In this document: one piece after another, positions 52,875 to 61,439 of the stretch
Numbering within the stretch: the first letter of the stretch is position 1
How the letters are laid out: every line of letters begins with the position of its first letter
NCBI GenBank assembly: GCA_934155645.1
Contig: CAKPHC010000004.1
Location: forward strand, 86,905 to 150,904
Direction: 5' to 3'
DNA length: 64,000 bases
Source: an uncultured Bacilli bacterium
GTDB taxonomy: Bacteria; Bacillota_I; Bacilli_A; RF39; UBA660
Program-made: the position numbers and the translations under genes
The notes under the pieces: generated by a model
The model's database searches: none
What the model saw: only the letters and a program-made list of their open reading frames with translations
What the model was told of the DNA's origin: nothing

Positions 52875-55684
52875 ATTACTTTTCTTTCAGCAATATGAAC
52901 TTCTTTTGAATTGTAACTGATTTTATATGTTACAGTATATTCTTCTTTAGCGTTTGTTGTTATGTTTCCAACGGTTTCACCTTTGGAATTTTTTATTGTA
53001 ATAATTGCTTTAAATTTTGTTATTTCATCTTTATTTTTATAGAACTTCAAATCACTAGAAGAAGGATTCTTATCCCAACTATCTAAAGATTCATTAACAG
53101 CATATGTTCTAGTACCAGGTACTAAGAAGTCATGTGAATAAATAACATCTTCCTTGAGTTCGTATATAGCGCCCTTACTATCCATTTTATCGTATTTCTC
53201 GTAAGTAGTAACAACTTTATATTCACCGTAAGGGTCTTCTTCATCATTTATTACAAAGTATGCTTTTTCAGTGAATCCTAAGTAAGTTCCATCTTTATAA
53301 ATCTTATAACCAAAGTTTCCGTAAGAATCTTTAGGATTTTGTTTAGCAGCCTTAGACCATGATAATGAAACACTCATAGTTGAAGGATTGTATTTAACTA
53401 AAAGATTTGTAACATTTTTTAATTTTTGATATTTAGTAGACACTTCTGTAGGTTCTGTTCCAACTTTAAAGTAGTCATAAGCAATTTCATCTTCTGGAGT
53501 ATTTTCACTAGGTAAATAGTAAGGATCACTGCTCCATTTTTCATATGCACTCTTAACAACACTACTAGGTACTTGGAAATCTTGACCGTTCTTAGCAAAT
53601 ACTACTTCACCAGCAGCTCTAAATAAACGTCCACGTTCAACACCAGCAACAGATTGTTTTAAATTATATGTAGCATCTAATTTAGGGTAACCATACCACA
53701 TACCAATTGCATATTCTGGGTCATATCCAACAATCCATGAGTCACTAATTATATCAGTTGGATATCCTTTTGATCTTAATAAGTCTTCTGGATAGTTAGT
53801 TGTACCAGTTTTAGCAGCAACGTTAACTCCGTTAACACGAGCAGCACTACTTAATCCATACGATACAGCAGATTTTAATACATCAGTTATCATAAATGCA
53901 GTAGAATCACTCATAGCTTCAACTGGTTCTGGTTTATATGTTTCCTCTCTACCAGTACTTCTAAATACAACTTTATTTACTGTATATGGTTCATAATAAG
54001 TACCACCATTAGCAAAGGCAGCATAAGCACCGGCCATTTCTAAGGCATTAGAACCGGTAAATGCACCGATAGAGTGAGCTTCATGTATATAACCATATTT
54101 GTTAACTTCAGGAGTTATACCTAATTTACTAACAAATTCTATTATCTTTTTATTGTCAACGCTTTGGAAAGCTTGTAGGGCAGGTACGTTTCTTGAGTAT
54201 GCTAAAGCATCTCTTAACGTCATCCACCCCCAGTATTGTCTGTCAGAGTTTCTCATTGGTTGGCCAGATGAATAATAATATTCTTTATCCTCAAAGTATT
54301 TAGCAGGTGACCAATTGTTATATTCAATACCAGGTCCGTAGTCAAATAATGGTTTAGCGGTAGAACCGATTTGTCGTTTATTACCGGATGCATAGTTCCA
54401 CTGATTAACACCAGTTTTATTTCTACCAGTACCAATAGCAACTATCTTACCAGTATCAACATCAACAACTGCAATACCTGCTTGAACAACATTGTCAACC
54501 CAGTTATAAGTAATACCATTAAATATATTATCGATACCTGTTTGTTTATTAGGATCCATATTTGTGTATATAAGTAGAGGAGTACTATAAATATTTACTC
54601 CATATCTTGCTTTAACTTCCGTTGCAACTTGGTCTATATAAGATTGATATTTATTACTGCTACCAGTATTTTCTACAAGTAAACTTTCTATAGGAATTGC
54701 TTTAGCCATATCTCTTTCTTCTTTAGTAATATAACCATGCATAACCATTAGATTTAATACCGTATTACGTCTTGCAGTAGCAGCATCTAAATTCTTAAAT
54801 GGATTATAAGCATTAGGAGACTTAAATAATCCCGCTAAAAGTGAAGCTTCAGCTAAGTTTAATTCACTTGCGTGTTTACCAAAATAAGTTTGAGAAGCTT
54901 GTTCAACACCATAAGCACTTCCACCCATATTGTGAACATTTACATAAAACTCAATTATTTCTTGTTTACTATAAGTTTTTTCTAGTTTAAATACTGCTAA
55001 ATATATATCAGTAAATTTACGAACTATTCCTTCAAAACCTTCATCTAGGTTAGCATCAGTAAAACTGTTCTTAATAACTTGCATCGATAGAGTAGAAGCA
55101 CCACCACCACTAGAGTGAAGTACTTGTTGAATAGACGCTTTTAAGAAACGAGCCGCATCAAATCCATTATGTTGGAAGAATCTTGAATCCTCTGTAGCAA
55201 TTAATGCATCAATAAATGTTTGACTCATTTCATCGTAAGTAATCTTTTCTCTTTTTTCAGTACCTAATTCTGCAAAAGCATTATTATTAATATCATAAAG
55301 AATTGATGACTCAGAACGTTCCAGTTGACTTACATCAAATTCTGGTGCTTTCTTAATTACATAACCAATAAAAACTATTGCTAGTATACAACCAGCTATA
55401 CATAAAAGTAGGAGTATCATTAAAATGATATTAACAATTATCCTTGTTTTCTTTTTCTTTCTAAGTTTCTTAACCCATTTAGATAATAAAAGAATTAAGG
55501 CGATACCTGCTACCATGATAATAGTAAATAACGGACCAATTACTTTTAGTAATACCAATATAATTGCAATTGCTATTACTAATAATACAATAGTAGTTGT
55601 ATCAAATTTAAAAGAATTAGAACTCTTAGACTTTGTCTTAGTTTGTTTATTATACTTTACCCCTTTATTAGTTGATTTTTTCAT
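52865..55684 (-). CDS. ponA: Class A penicillin-binding protein (PBP1a-like)
   Basis: 939 aa. Makes and crosslinks peptidoglycan. N-terminal cytoplasmic Lys-rich part; three hydrophobic segments (about 32-52, 54-70, 83-108) where one is usual. GT51 domain with ATEDSRFFQHNGFD and the GASTLSMQ motif; transpeptidase with STAKP (nucleophile Ser), YSRN and KTGT; C-terminal fibronectin-like domains (about 770-939). recU lies directly upstream with a 17-bp overlap, the order of B. subtilis. Confidence 0.95.
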   Translation of the reverse strand: MKKSTNKGVKYNKQTKTKSKSSNSFKFDTTTIVLLVIAIAIILVLLKVIGPLFTIIMVAGIALILLLSKWVKKLRKKKKTRIIVNIILMILLLLCIAGCILAIVFIGYVIKKAPEFDVSQLERSESSILYDINNNAFAELGTEKREKITYDEMSQTFIDALIATEDSRFFQHNGFDAARFLKASIQQVLHSSGGGASTLSMQVIKNSFTDANLDEGFEGIVRKFTDIYLAVFKLEKTYSKQEIIEFYVNVHNMGGSAYGVEQASQTYFGKHASELNLAEASLLAGLFKSPNAYNPFKNLDAATARRNTVLNLMVMHGYITKEERDMAKAIPIESLLVENTGSSNKYQSYIDQVATEVKARYGVNIYSTPLLIYTNMDPNKQTGIDNIFNGITYNWVDNVVQAGIAVVDVDTGKIVAIGTGRNKTGVNQWNYASGNKRQIGSTAKPLFDYGPGIEYNNWSPAKYFEDKEYYYSSGQPMRNSDRQYWGWMTLRDALAYSRNVPALQAFQSVDNKKIIEFVSKLGITPEVNKYGYIHEAHSIGAFTGSNALEMAGAYAAFANGGTYYEPYTVNKVVFRSTGREETYKPEPVEAMSDSTAFMITDVLKSAVSYGLSSAARVNGVNVAAKTGTTNYPEDLLRSKGYPTDIISDSWIVGYDPEYAIGMWYGYPKLDATYNLKQSVAGVERGRLFRAAGEVVFAKNGQDFQVPSSVVKSAYEKWSSDPYYLPSENTPEDEIAYDYFKVGTEPTEVSTKYQKLKNVTNLLVKYNPSTMSVSLSWSKAAKQNPKDSYGNFGYKIYKDGTYLGFTEKAYFVINDEEDPYGEYKVVTTYEKYDKMDSKGAIYELKEDVIYSHDFLVPGTRTYAVNESLDSWDKNPSSSDLKFYKNKDEITKFKAIITIKNSKGETVGNITTNAKEEYTVTYKISYNSKEVHIAERKVIIE

Positions 55685-56246
55685 TTATACCTCCATATAT
55701 AAAGTCAATTATTTTTAAATAATCAACTCTAGGAATATATCTTTCCTCAATTAAATAAGCATTATTATTAAAGTACTCAAGTGGAATAGATTTCTTTGCA
55801 TTATTTGCAATAAAACTAATTAAATCACTTCCTAATAAAAGAAATGTTTTATTTAATTTATTAAATCTAATTATTAGAAAACCAATTCCTTGATTATTAA
55901 CAATATTCTTAATATGTTCAATTTGATGTTTATGAATATTACTTAATGGGAATGATGTTAAACTATCTGTTTCCTTAGCTTCAAAATCTATATATTTACC
56001 TTTATATAATCCATTGTAATCAGTAGTAGAAGGTTCTTTGAAATATGCCTCTTTAATTACAGCATTATTTCTAGAATAATCTACTTTAGTTACTTGAATT
56101 GGAGTAGGTTTTTTATAGATAAAAGCAATATTATTATCAATGTAATATTTATTTGTAAGATTAATATCTCCCTCTAAGTTCATACCTCTATTGTCATAAG
56201 TTATGTTCTTAGTTGTACTTAATTTTATTCCATTAGGGTATTTCAT
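55668..56246 (-). CDS. recU: Holliday junction resolvase RecU
   Basis: 192 aa. Cuts Holliday junctions. Shows NRGMNLEGDINLTN, then the nuclease core with KYIDFEAKET, HKHQIEHI and IIRFNK. First gene of the recU-ponA pair on the minus strand. Confidence 0.93.
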   Translation of the reverse strand: MKYPNGIKLSTTKNITYDNRGMNLEGDINLTNKYYIDNNIAFIYKKPTPIQVTKVDYSRNNAVIKEAYFKEPSTTDYNGLYKGKYIDFEAKETDSLTSFPLSNIHKHQIEHIKNIVNNQGIGFLIIRFNKLNKTFLLLGSDLISFIANNAKKSIPLEYFNNNAYLIEERYIPRVDYLKIIDFIYGGINEKIN

Positions 56247-56331
56247 AAAACCACCTATACTAAATTATACTATAAATTACTATTTTTTTCTATATATTTT
56301 AATCAAATAATATTTGTAGTATTTTAACAAG

Positions 56332-56342
56332 TTTTGTCGAAT
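56332..56342 (+). promoter_or_regulatory. Candidate Spo0A box
   Basis: TTTTGTCGAAT contains TTGTCGAA, the Spo0A-binding core of Bacillus. It lies 86 bp before recU (divergent) and 48 bp before a small plus-strand ORF. Only one copy seen. The 56247-56575 gap otherwise holds the small ORF at 56390 and the gpsB promoter. Confidence 0.4.
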
Positions 56343-56389
56343 TTAAGACAAGAAGATAAATATGGTGTATCTTAATAACGGGAGGCTAT

Positions 56390-56494
56390 ATGGAAATAGA
56401 AAATGTTATTGATGCAATGAATAGAATTAGTTGTAACATTGTATTATCCAAACTCATTTATAGAAATAAAAAAAGAAATAAATTAACTAATTGA
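56390..56494 (+). CDS. Candidate 34-aa peptide
   Basis: ATG 56390 to TGA 56494 with a good ribosome site GGGAGG six bases before. Peptide begins MEIENVIDAMNRISCNIVLS, then a basic tail. No family recognised. A Spo0A-like box upstream suggests a sporulation link (inference). Confidence 0.45.
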   Translation: MEIENVIDAMNRISCNIVLSKLIYRNKKRNKLTN

Positions 56495-56521
56495 ATACTT
56501 ATCACTTTAATAGACTATTTA

Positions 56522-56550
56522 TTGACAAATATCACATATTTTGTGATAAT
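56522..56550 (+). promoter_or_regulatory. gpsB promoter with an inverted repeat in its spacer
   Basis: TTGACA (56522-56527), 17-nt spacer, GATAAT (56545-56550). A perfect inverted repeat TATCACA-n5-TGTGATA (56530-56548) fills the spacer and covers part of the -10, where a bound protein would block RNA polymerase. Confidence 0.75.
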
Positions 56551-56575
56551 ATAAGCATAAGGGATTGGTGATAAT

Positions 56576-56905
56576 ATGTATCAAAATAAAGTAACTTTAA
56601 CACCACAAGATATACTAGAAAAAGAATTTAAAATTGATACTAGAGGGTATCGATTAAAAGAAGTAGATCAATTTCTAGATATTATTATAGGTGATTATGA
56701 GCAATTCTTATCATTATTAAAAGATAGCGAAAAAGAAAAAGAAGAATTACTAGAAGAAATTATGAGTTTAAAACAAGAAATTCGTAATTTAAAAATGAGT
56801 ATTGAAATTGCTAAAAGTGGTGATAACAAAGAAGTTACTAATGTTGATGTAATGCGTAGACTATCACAACTTGAAAAAATTGTATATGGAAAAGATGAAG
56901 AATAA
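56576..56905 (+). CDS. gpsB: Cell-division protein GpsB (DivIVA-like)
   Basis: 109 aa. Adaptor that moves PBP1 between septum and side wall. N-terminal DivIVA domain (LTPQDILEKEFKIDTRGYRL, VDQFLDIIIGDYE), coiled coil (about 40-75) and C-terminal trimer helix (VDVMRRLSQLEKIVYG). Lies between ponA and rnpB as in Bacilli. Its stop codon is inside the 5' end of rnpB. Confidence 0.93.
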   Translation: MYQNKVTLTPQDILEKEFKIDTRGYRLKEVDQFLDIIIGDYEQFLSLLKDSEKEKEELLEEIMSLKQEIRNLKMSIEIAKSGDNKEVTNVDVMRRLSQLEKIVYGKDEE

Positions 56906-57249
56906 TACTTTGACAAACGCTGTATATTTTATATAGAGGAAAGTCCATGCTCGCAAGAACTGAGATGTTCTTAGTGATCGCGCTAAGGAAAAAAATAACC
57001 TTAGGTAGTTATACTAACGGAGATGAAATAATCTAAGTCATTGATATGATTAAAGTAATCGTAAAGGGCCATAGAGACGATGATTCTAGAAATAGATGAA
57101 GTGGAACGCGGTAACCCCCACGAGCGAGAAACCCAAAATTGGTAGGGGAGCTTTAACGAAGGAACTAAACGGAGTTAAGGACCACATAGTGGTAGATAAA
57201 TGTTTGTCGCCTAGAAATAGGAACAGAACATGGCTTATAAAGTATTATT
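56901..57249 (+). ncRNA. rnpB: RNase P RNA, type B
   Basis: Catalytic RNA that trims tRNA 5' ends. Ends AATAATACTTT (56901-56911) and AAAGTATTATT (57239-57249) pair perfectly as P1. Internal signatures include GAGGAAAGTCCATGCTCGC near the 5' end, GTGGAACGCGGTAA, GAGCGAGAAACCCAA, GGTAGGGGAGC and AACAGAACATGGCTTA at the 3' side. The layout is the Bacillus type. An eight-to-nine-T run after P1 ends transcription. The 5' end overlaps the gpsB stop; a TTGACA at 56910 lies inside the RNA and is not its promoter. Confidence 0.95.
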
Positions 57250-57274
57250 TTTTTTCTATTAAAGAGGTGTTATC

Positions 57275-57763
57275 TTGAAAGAATTAGGAGAATATTTAAA
57301 AGAACATAGAGAAGCAAATGGTGTAGGGCTTGAAGAAGCAAGTGACGACTTAAATATTTCTAAAGATGATTTAGAAAATATAGAAGTAGGAAACATAAGG
57401 GCTTTTAAAGATGTCTTGGGATTAAAATCTAAAATAAGAAACTATGCTAAATATTTGGGACTTGATCCTGAAAAAGTAGCGGATGAATTTAATGACTTTA
57501 TGTTTGAACATACATCTAAGATTTCTTTAAAAGATATTTTAGAAGCAGAAAAAAAAGTAAATGAACAAGCACCAAAACAGATTCATTCACCATATACAAA
57601 AATTAGAAAGAAGAAAGCAAATATAAAAGGAATATTAATCTTTATAGGAGCTGTACTTATAGTAGTAATATTAATAATAGTACTTATGCAACTATTAAAA
57701 CCAAAAGCACCTGTTATTAACCAAGAATTAAAAGGAGAAATGATGTATGAATTTACCTACTAA
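57275..57763 (+). CDS. rodZ: RodZ-like HTH membrane protein
   Basis: 162 aa. N-terminal helix-turn-helix (ELGEYLKEHREANGVGLEEA) of RodZ/HTH_25 type, basic linker, one membrane segment (about 117-138) and a short outside tail, shorter than B. subtilis RodZ. Links MreB to the wall machinery. Overlaps pgsA by 17 bp. Order rodZ-pgsA-recA is conserved in Bacilli. Confidence 0.85.
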   Translation: MKELGEYLKEHREANGVGLEEASDDLNISKDDLENIEVGNIRAFKDVLGLKSKIRNYAKYLGLDPEKVADEFNDFMFEHTSKISLKDILEAEKKVNEQAPKQIHSPYTKIRKKKANIKGILIFIGAVLIVVILIIVLMQLLKPKAPVINQELKGEMMYEFTY

Positions 57764-58352
57764 ATTAACAGTTTCAAGAATTGTTATGTCAATATTAGTT
57801 ATTATTATAATGCTATTTCCTTTCTATGCAATTAATATTAACTTTCCACAGTTTTATATTAGTGATATCTTAGTTGATACTAGATATTTAATTGCCGGAG
57901 GATTATTTATTATTGCAAGTATTACGGATTTTCTAGATGGATATATAGCAAGAAAATATGGACTTATTACAAATACTGGAAAAATGTTAGATGCTATTGC
58001 TGATAAAATATTAGTTAATTCAGTTTTAATAATATTAGCATCAACAGGATTCATTGATGCAATTATACCTGTAGTTATAGTATTAAGAGATATAGTTGTT
58101 AATGCAATAAAGATGGAAGCAGCAAGTCGTGGTAAAGTAGTTGCGGCTATTAAATCAGGAAAATTAAAAACAGCAGCACTTATGGTTGGCATTGCTTTGA
58201 CCTTCTTCTATAACTTACCATTTGAATTAATAAATATAAGAGTTAGTGATTTTCTATTATATTTTGCAACAATAATGTCTATTGTTTCAATGATAGAATA
58301 CTACATGATGAATAAAAAACTAATTTTTGATAAAAAAGACAGCGAAAATTAA
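57747..58352 (+). CDS. pgsA: CDP-diacylglycerol-glycerol-3-phosphate 3-phosphatidyltransferase
   Basis: 201 aa. Makes phosphatidylglycerol phosphate. Starts MNLPTKLTVSRIVMS, typical for PgsA; full CDP-alcohol signature in DFLDGYIARKYG ... GKMLDAIADKILVN. About five membrane segments. Its product feeds the LtaS-type enzyme at 34075. cinA, often between pgsA and recA, is absent here. Confidence 0.94.
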   Translation: MNLPTKLTVSRIVMSILVIIIMLFPFYAININFPQFYISDILVDTRYLIAGGLFIIASITDFLDGYIARKYGLITNTGKMLDAIADKILVNSVLIILASTGFIDAIIPVVIVLRDIVVNAIKMEAASRGKVVAAIKSGKLKTAALMVGIALTFFYNLPFELINIRVSDFLLYFATIMSIVSMIEYYMMNKKLIFDKKDSEN

Positions 58353-58379
58353 GATTTTCTTAGATGAAAATCTTTTTTT
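58351..58379 (+). terminator. Rho-independent terminator after pgsA
   Basis: AAGATTTTC / GAAAATCTT with seven T's. Confidence 0.85.
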
Positions 58380-58410
58380 ATGCCCATAAAATAAGGGTAA
58401 AACTTAGAAA

Positions 58411-58424
58411 CAAACATTTGTTTG
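58411..58424 (+). promoter_or_regulatory. LexA (SOS) box-like inverted repeat upstream of recA
   Basis: CAAACA-TT-TGTTTG, matching 12 of 14 positions of the Bacillus LexA box CGAACRNRYGTTYG. It lies just upstream of the recA -35. Confidence 0.65.
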
Positions 58425-58432
58425 AAAAATGC

Positions 58433-58461
58433 TTGCAATTGTAAAAAAAATAGTGTATGAT
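58433..58461 (+). promoter_or_regulatory. recA promoter
   Basis: TTGCAA (58433-58438), 17-nt spacer, TATGAT (58456-58461). Confidence 0.8.
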
Positions 58462-58494
58462 TAAGATGTATTAAAAATTATGGAGGTAATATAA

Positions 58495-59523
58495 ATGAGT
58501 AAAATGGCAGATAAAGATAGAACATTAGAACAAGTTTTAAGTGACATTGAAAAGCAATTTGGTAAAGGTTCAATAATGAAATTAGGTGATAGCAAACATA
58601 TGGAGATAGATGTTTGTCCTAGTGGTTCACTATCACTTGATATTGCATTAGGAATAGGTGGATACCCTAAAGGAAGAATTATAGAAATCTATGGTCCTGA
58701 ATCTAGTGGTAAAACTACTTTTGCTCTTCACGCTATAGCAGAAACACAAAAAATGGGAGGGCGTGCAGCTTTTATTGATGCTGAACATGCACTTGACCCT
58801 AATTATGCTAAGAACTTAGGTGTTGATATAAATGAACTTTTATTATCACAACCAGATACAGGAGAACAAGCACTAGAAATATGTGAAGCTTTAGTAAGAA
58901 GTGAAGCAGTTAGTATTATTGTAATCGATTCAGTAGCAGCATTAGTACCACAAGCAGAAATAGATGGTGAAATGGGAGATTCACATGTAGGACTTCAAGC
59001 AAGATTGATGTCTCAAGCATTAAGAAAACTTTCAGGAACAATAAGTAAAACAAATACAATTGCAATATTTATAAATCAATTACGTGAAAAAGTAGGAGTT
59101 ATGTTTGGAAATCCTGAAACTACTACAGGTGGTAGAGCATTGAAATTCTATTCATCAATAAGACTTGATGTAAGACGTAGTGAACAATTAAAAGTTGGAG
59201 ACAGTGTAATAGGAAATAAAACAACTATTAAAGTTGTTAAAAATAAGGTTGCACCTCCATTTAAAACAGCTGTTGTTGATATAATGTATGGTGAAGGTGT
59301 AAGTCACGAGGGCGAAATAGTAGACTTAGGAGTTAGTGCTAATATTATTGAGAAAAGCGGTGCTTGGTTTGCATATAATGGTGAAAAACTAGGGCAAGGT
59401 AAAGAAAATGTAAAACTTTTATTAAAAGAAAAGAAAGATTTATGTAATGAAATTGAAGCTAAAATAAGAGATTATTATGGTGTAGCTTTAAAGAAAACTA
59501 AATCAAACTCTAAGGAAAACTAG
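58495..59523 (+). CDS. recA: Recombinase RecA
   Basis: 342 aa. Strand exchange and SOS co-protease. Walker A GPESSGKTTFALHA, then AFIDAEHALDPNYAKNLGV, IVIDSVAALVPQAE and the FINQLREKVGVMFGNPETTT loop. Full length. Own promoter with SOS-like box; ribosome site GGAGG. Confidence 0.98.
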   Translation: MSKMADKDRTLEQVLSDIEKQFGKGSIMKLGDSKHMEIDVCPSGSLSLDIALGIGGYPKGRIIEIYGPESSGKTTFALHAIAETQKMGGRAAFIDAEHALDPNYAKNLGVDINELLLSQPDTGEQALEICEALVRSEAVSIIVIDSVAALVPQAEIDGEMGDSHVGLQARLMSQALRKLSGTISKTNTIAIFINQLREKVGVMFGNPETTTGGRALKFYSSIRLDVRRSEQLKVGDSVIGNKTTIKVVKNKVAPPFKTAVVDIMYGEGVSHEGEIVDLGVSANIIEKSGAWFAYNGEKLGQGKENVKLLLKEKKDLCNEIEAKIRDYYGVALKKTKSNSKEN

Positions 59524-59560
59524 ACAATTTTAATAGATTGTGTTATAATAAGCGGCATTG

Positions 59561-59604
59561 AAAGCGCTAGTACAGGTTTTTATTTTTGTGCTGCGCTTTT
59601 TGTT
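59561..59604 (+). terminator. Rho-independent terminator after recA
   Basis: AAAGCGC (AGTAC) / (GTGCT) GCGCTTT with a 14-nt loop, one bulge and T's. Confidence 0.75.
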
Positions 59605-59648
59605 TATTAAAATATGTTATAATAAAAGAAGTTTGAGGGGGCAATATT

Positions 59649-61427
59649 ATGACAGGGTATCCAAGTATAGACAAGCCATGGTTAAAGTACTATGACAAAG
59701 ATGTAGAAAAAGTAAAAGTAAAAGAAGAATCGATGTTTCAAATGCTTGAAAGATGTAATGAAGATAATCTTAATACTGTGGCTTTAGATTTAAGAACTAG
59801 TAGAGATGATTTTAAACATGGAATAAAAATTACATATAAAGAATACTTAGATAAAATAAAGGAAACGGCAAAAGCTCTATTATCATTAAATATAAAAGAA
59901 AATGAAATAGTACCTTTGGTATTGCCAAATATTCCTGAAAGTAGAATATTAATTTATGCACTTAATATAATTGGTGCTACTTCTTATCCAATTAATTTTA
60001 TGCTACCTTCAAAAACTTTACAAAATATAATCTATGAAAACAACGTCAAAAACTTGGTAATATTTTCACTTTTTAACGATAAATACTTGGAGTGTTACAA
60101 AGGATTAAATAATGTTTTATATTTGAACGGGTTAGAATCATTATCGTATCCGATAAGAAAATTTGTATTAGCAAAAGATAAAGTTTTTGGTGAAAACCAA
60201 TTTATTGCTCCCAATTTTTCTAATATAGTTACATGGGACGAATTTTACAAGGAAAGAAAAAAAGTAAAAGAGAATTTAACACCTTACTTTAATAGTGAAC
60301 ATATAGCAACAATAATAGGAACTAGTGGCACAACTGGTACTCCTAAGGGTGTATGTCTAAGTGATAAAAGCATTAACTCTATAGCATTACAACAATTGGT
60401 TGGTGGAAATTTTGATAAAAGAGAAGTTAACTTAGATGCTTTAATTCAGTCAATAGGTTATGGTTTTTCAACGATGCATTATAGTGGTTGTGGCGGATTA
60501 ACAAATATTTTAATTTCCGAACTAATAACCGATAAATTTCCACATGTTTTGTGTAAAATAAAACCAGACCATTTTAATGGTGGACCAATTCATTATGAAA
60601 ATTTGAAGAAAAGTAGAGAATTCAAAGAGGGAAAAATAAATTTTGTAAGAAATTTAGTTTCAGGCGGAGCTACTTTAAACAAAGAAACTGAAAAAGAATT
60701 AAATCAAGTATCAGAAGGATATGTAGAAAATGCGGAAAGTACAACTATTTTAGTAAGACAAGGATTAGGAATTACTGAAAATGGTGGATGTGGAACATAT
60801 GCTAAAAAAGGAAGTTATAAATTCGGTGGAGTAGGAATACCTTTACCTCTTGAAAACATCAGCATTTTCAAACCAAACACTGATATTGAATTACCATACA
60901 ATACAGAAGGAGAAATTTGTATTAGTGGTCCTACAATAATGAGTGAATATTTAAATAATAGAGAAGAAACCGAAAAAGTATTGAAAAGACACAAAGACGG
61001 ATTAACATGGCTTCATACTGGCGATTTAGGGAAAATGGATGAGGATGGTCATTTATTTATCACAAACCGTATAAAACAAATTTTTATGAGAAAAGGTTTT
61101 AATGTTCATCCGCAGAAAATAGCAGATTTTATAAACTCATTATCTTTGGTTGAAGACTCCATTGTAATGGGTGTACAACATCCAGAAGAACAAATGGTTC
61201 CAGTAGCATTCGTTGTATTAAAAGATAAAACTATAGATGAAAATATTGCGAGAGATGTTTTAAATGAACAAGCATATAAAAATTTAGAAGAAACTTCAAT
61301 TCCTTATGAATGGTATTTTTTAGAAAAATTTCCAAGAAATTTAGGCGGTAAAGTAGATGAACAAAAACTAATAAAAGAGTTTAACATTAACTATAATGTC
61401 AAAGAAAAAGTTAAAGTAAAAAAATAG
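59649..61427 (+). CDS. Adenylate-forming (acyl-CoA synthetase-like) enzyme 1
   Basis: 592 aa, ANL superfamily. Activates a carboxylic acid as acyl-AMP, then often transfers it to CoA or a carrier. Motifs: A3 phosphate loop IGTSGTTGTPKGVCLS, A5-like GITENGG, A7 WLHTGDLGKMDEDG, A8-hinge NRIKQIFMRKGFNVHP and A10 lysine in FPRNLGGKVDEQKL. Substrate not readable. Strong ribosome site GAGGGGG. The paralogue follows 12 bp later, so they form an operon. No carrier protein gene is seen in the window. Confidence 0.88.
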   Translation: MTGYPSIDKPWLKYYDKDVEKVKVKEESMFQMLERCNEDNLNTVALDLRTSRDDFKHGIKITYKEYLDKIKETAKALLSLNIKENEIVPLVLPNIPESRILIYALNIIGATSYPINFMLPSKTLQNIIYENNVKNLVIFSLFNDKYLECYKGLNNVLYLNGLESLSYPIRKFVLAKDKVFGENQFIAPNFSNIVTWDEFYKERKKVKENLTPYFNSEHIATIIGTSGTTGTPKGVCLSDKSINSIALQQLVGGNFDKREVNLDALIQSIGYGFSTMHYSGCGGLTNILISELITDKFPHVLCKIKPDHFNGGPIHYENLKKSREFKEGKINFVRNLVSGGATLNKETEKELNQVSEGYVENAESTTILVRQGLGITENGGCGTYAKKGSYKFGGVGIPLPLENISIFKPNTDIELPYNTEGEICISGPTIMSEYLNNREETEKVLKRHKDGLTWLHTGDLGKMDEDGHLFITNRIKQIFMRKGFNVHPQKIADFINSLSLVEDSIVMGVQHPEEQMVPVAFVVLKDKTIDENIARDVLNEQAYKNLEETSIPYEWYFLEKFPRNLGGKVDEQKLIKEFNINYNVKEKVKVKK

Positions 61428-61439
61428 GGGAAATTTATT

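Noticed and set aside
56910..56936. TTGACA at 56910 as the rnpB promoter
   Set aside because: Pairing of the P1 helix shows that the RNA starts upstream of it, at about 56901.
57096..57278. Open frame of 60 codons on the plus strand
   Set aside because: It lies inside the RNase P RNA and has no ribosome site.
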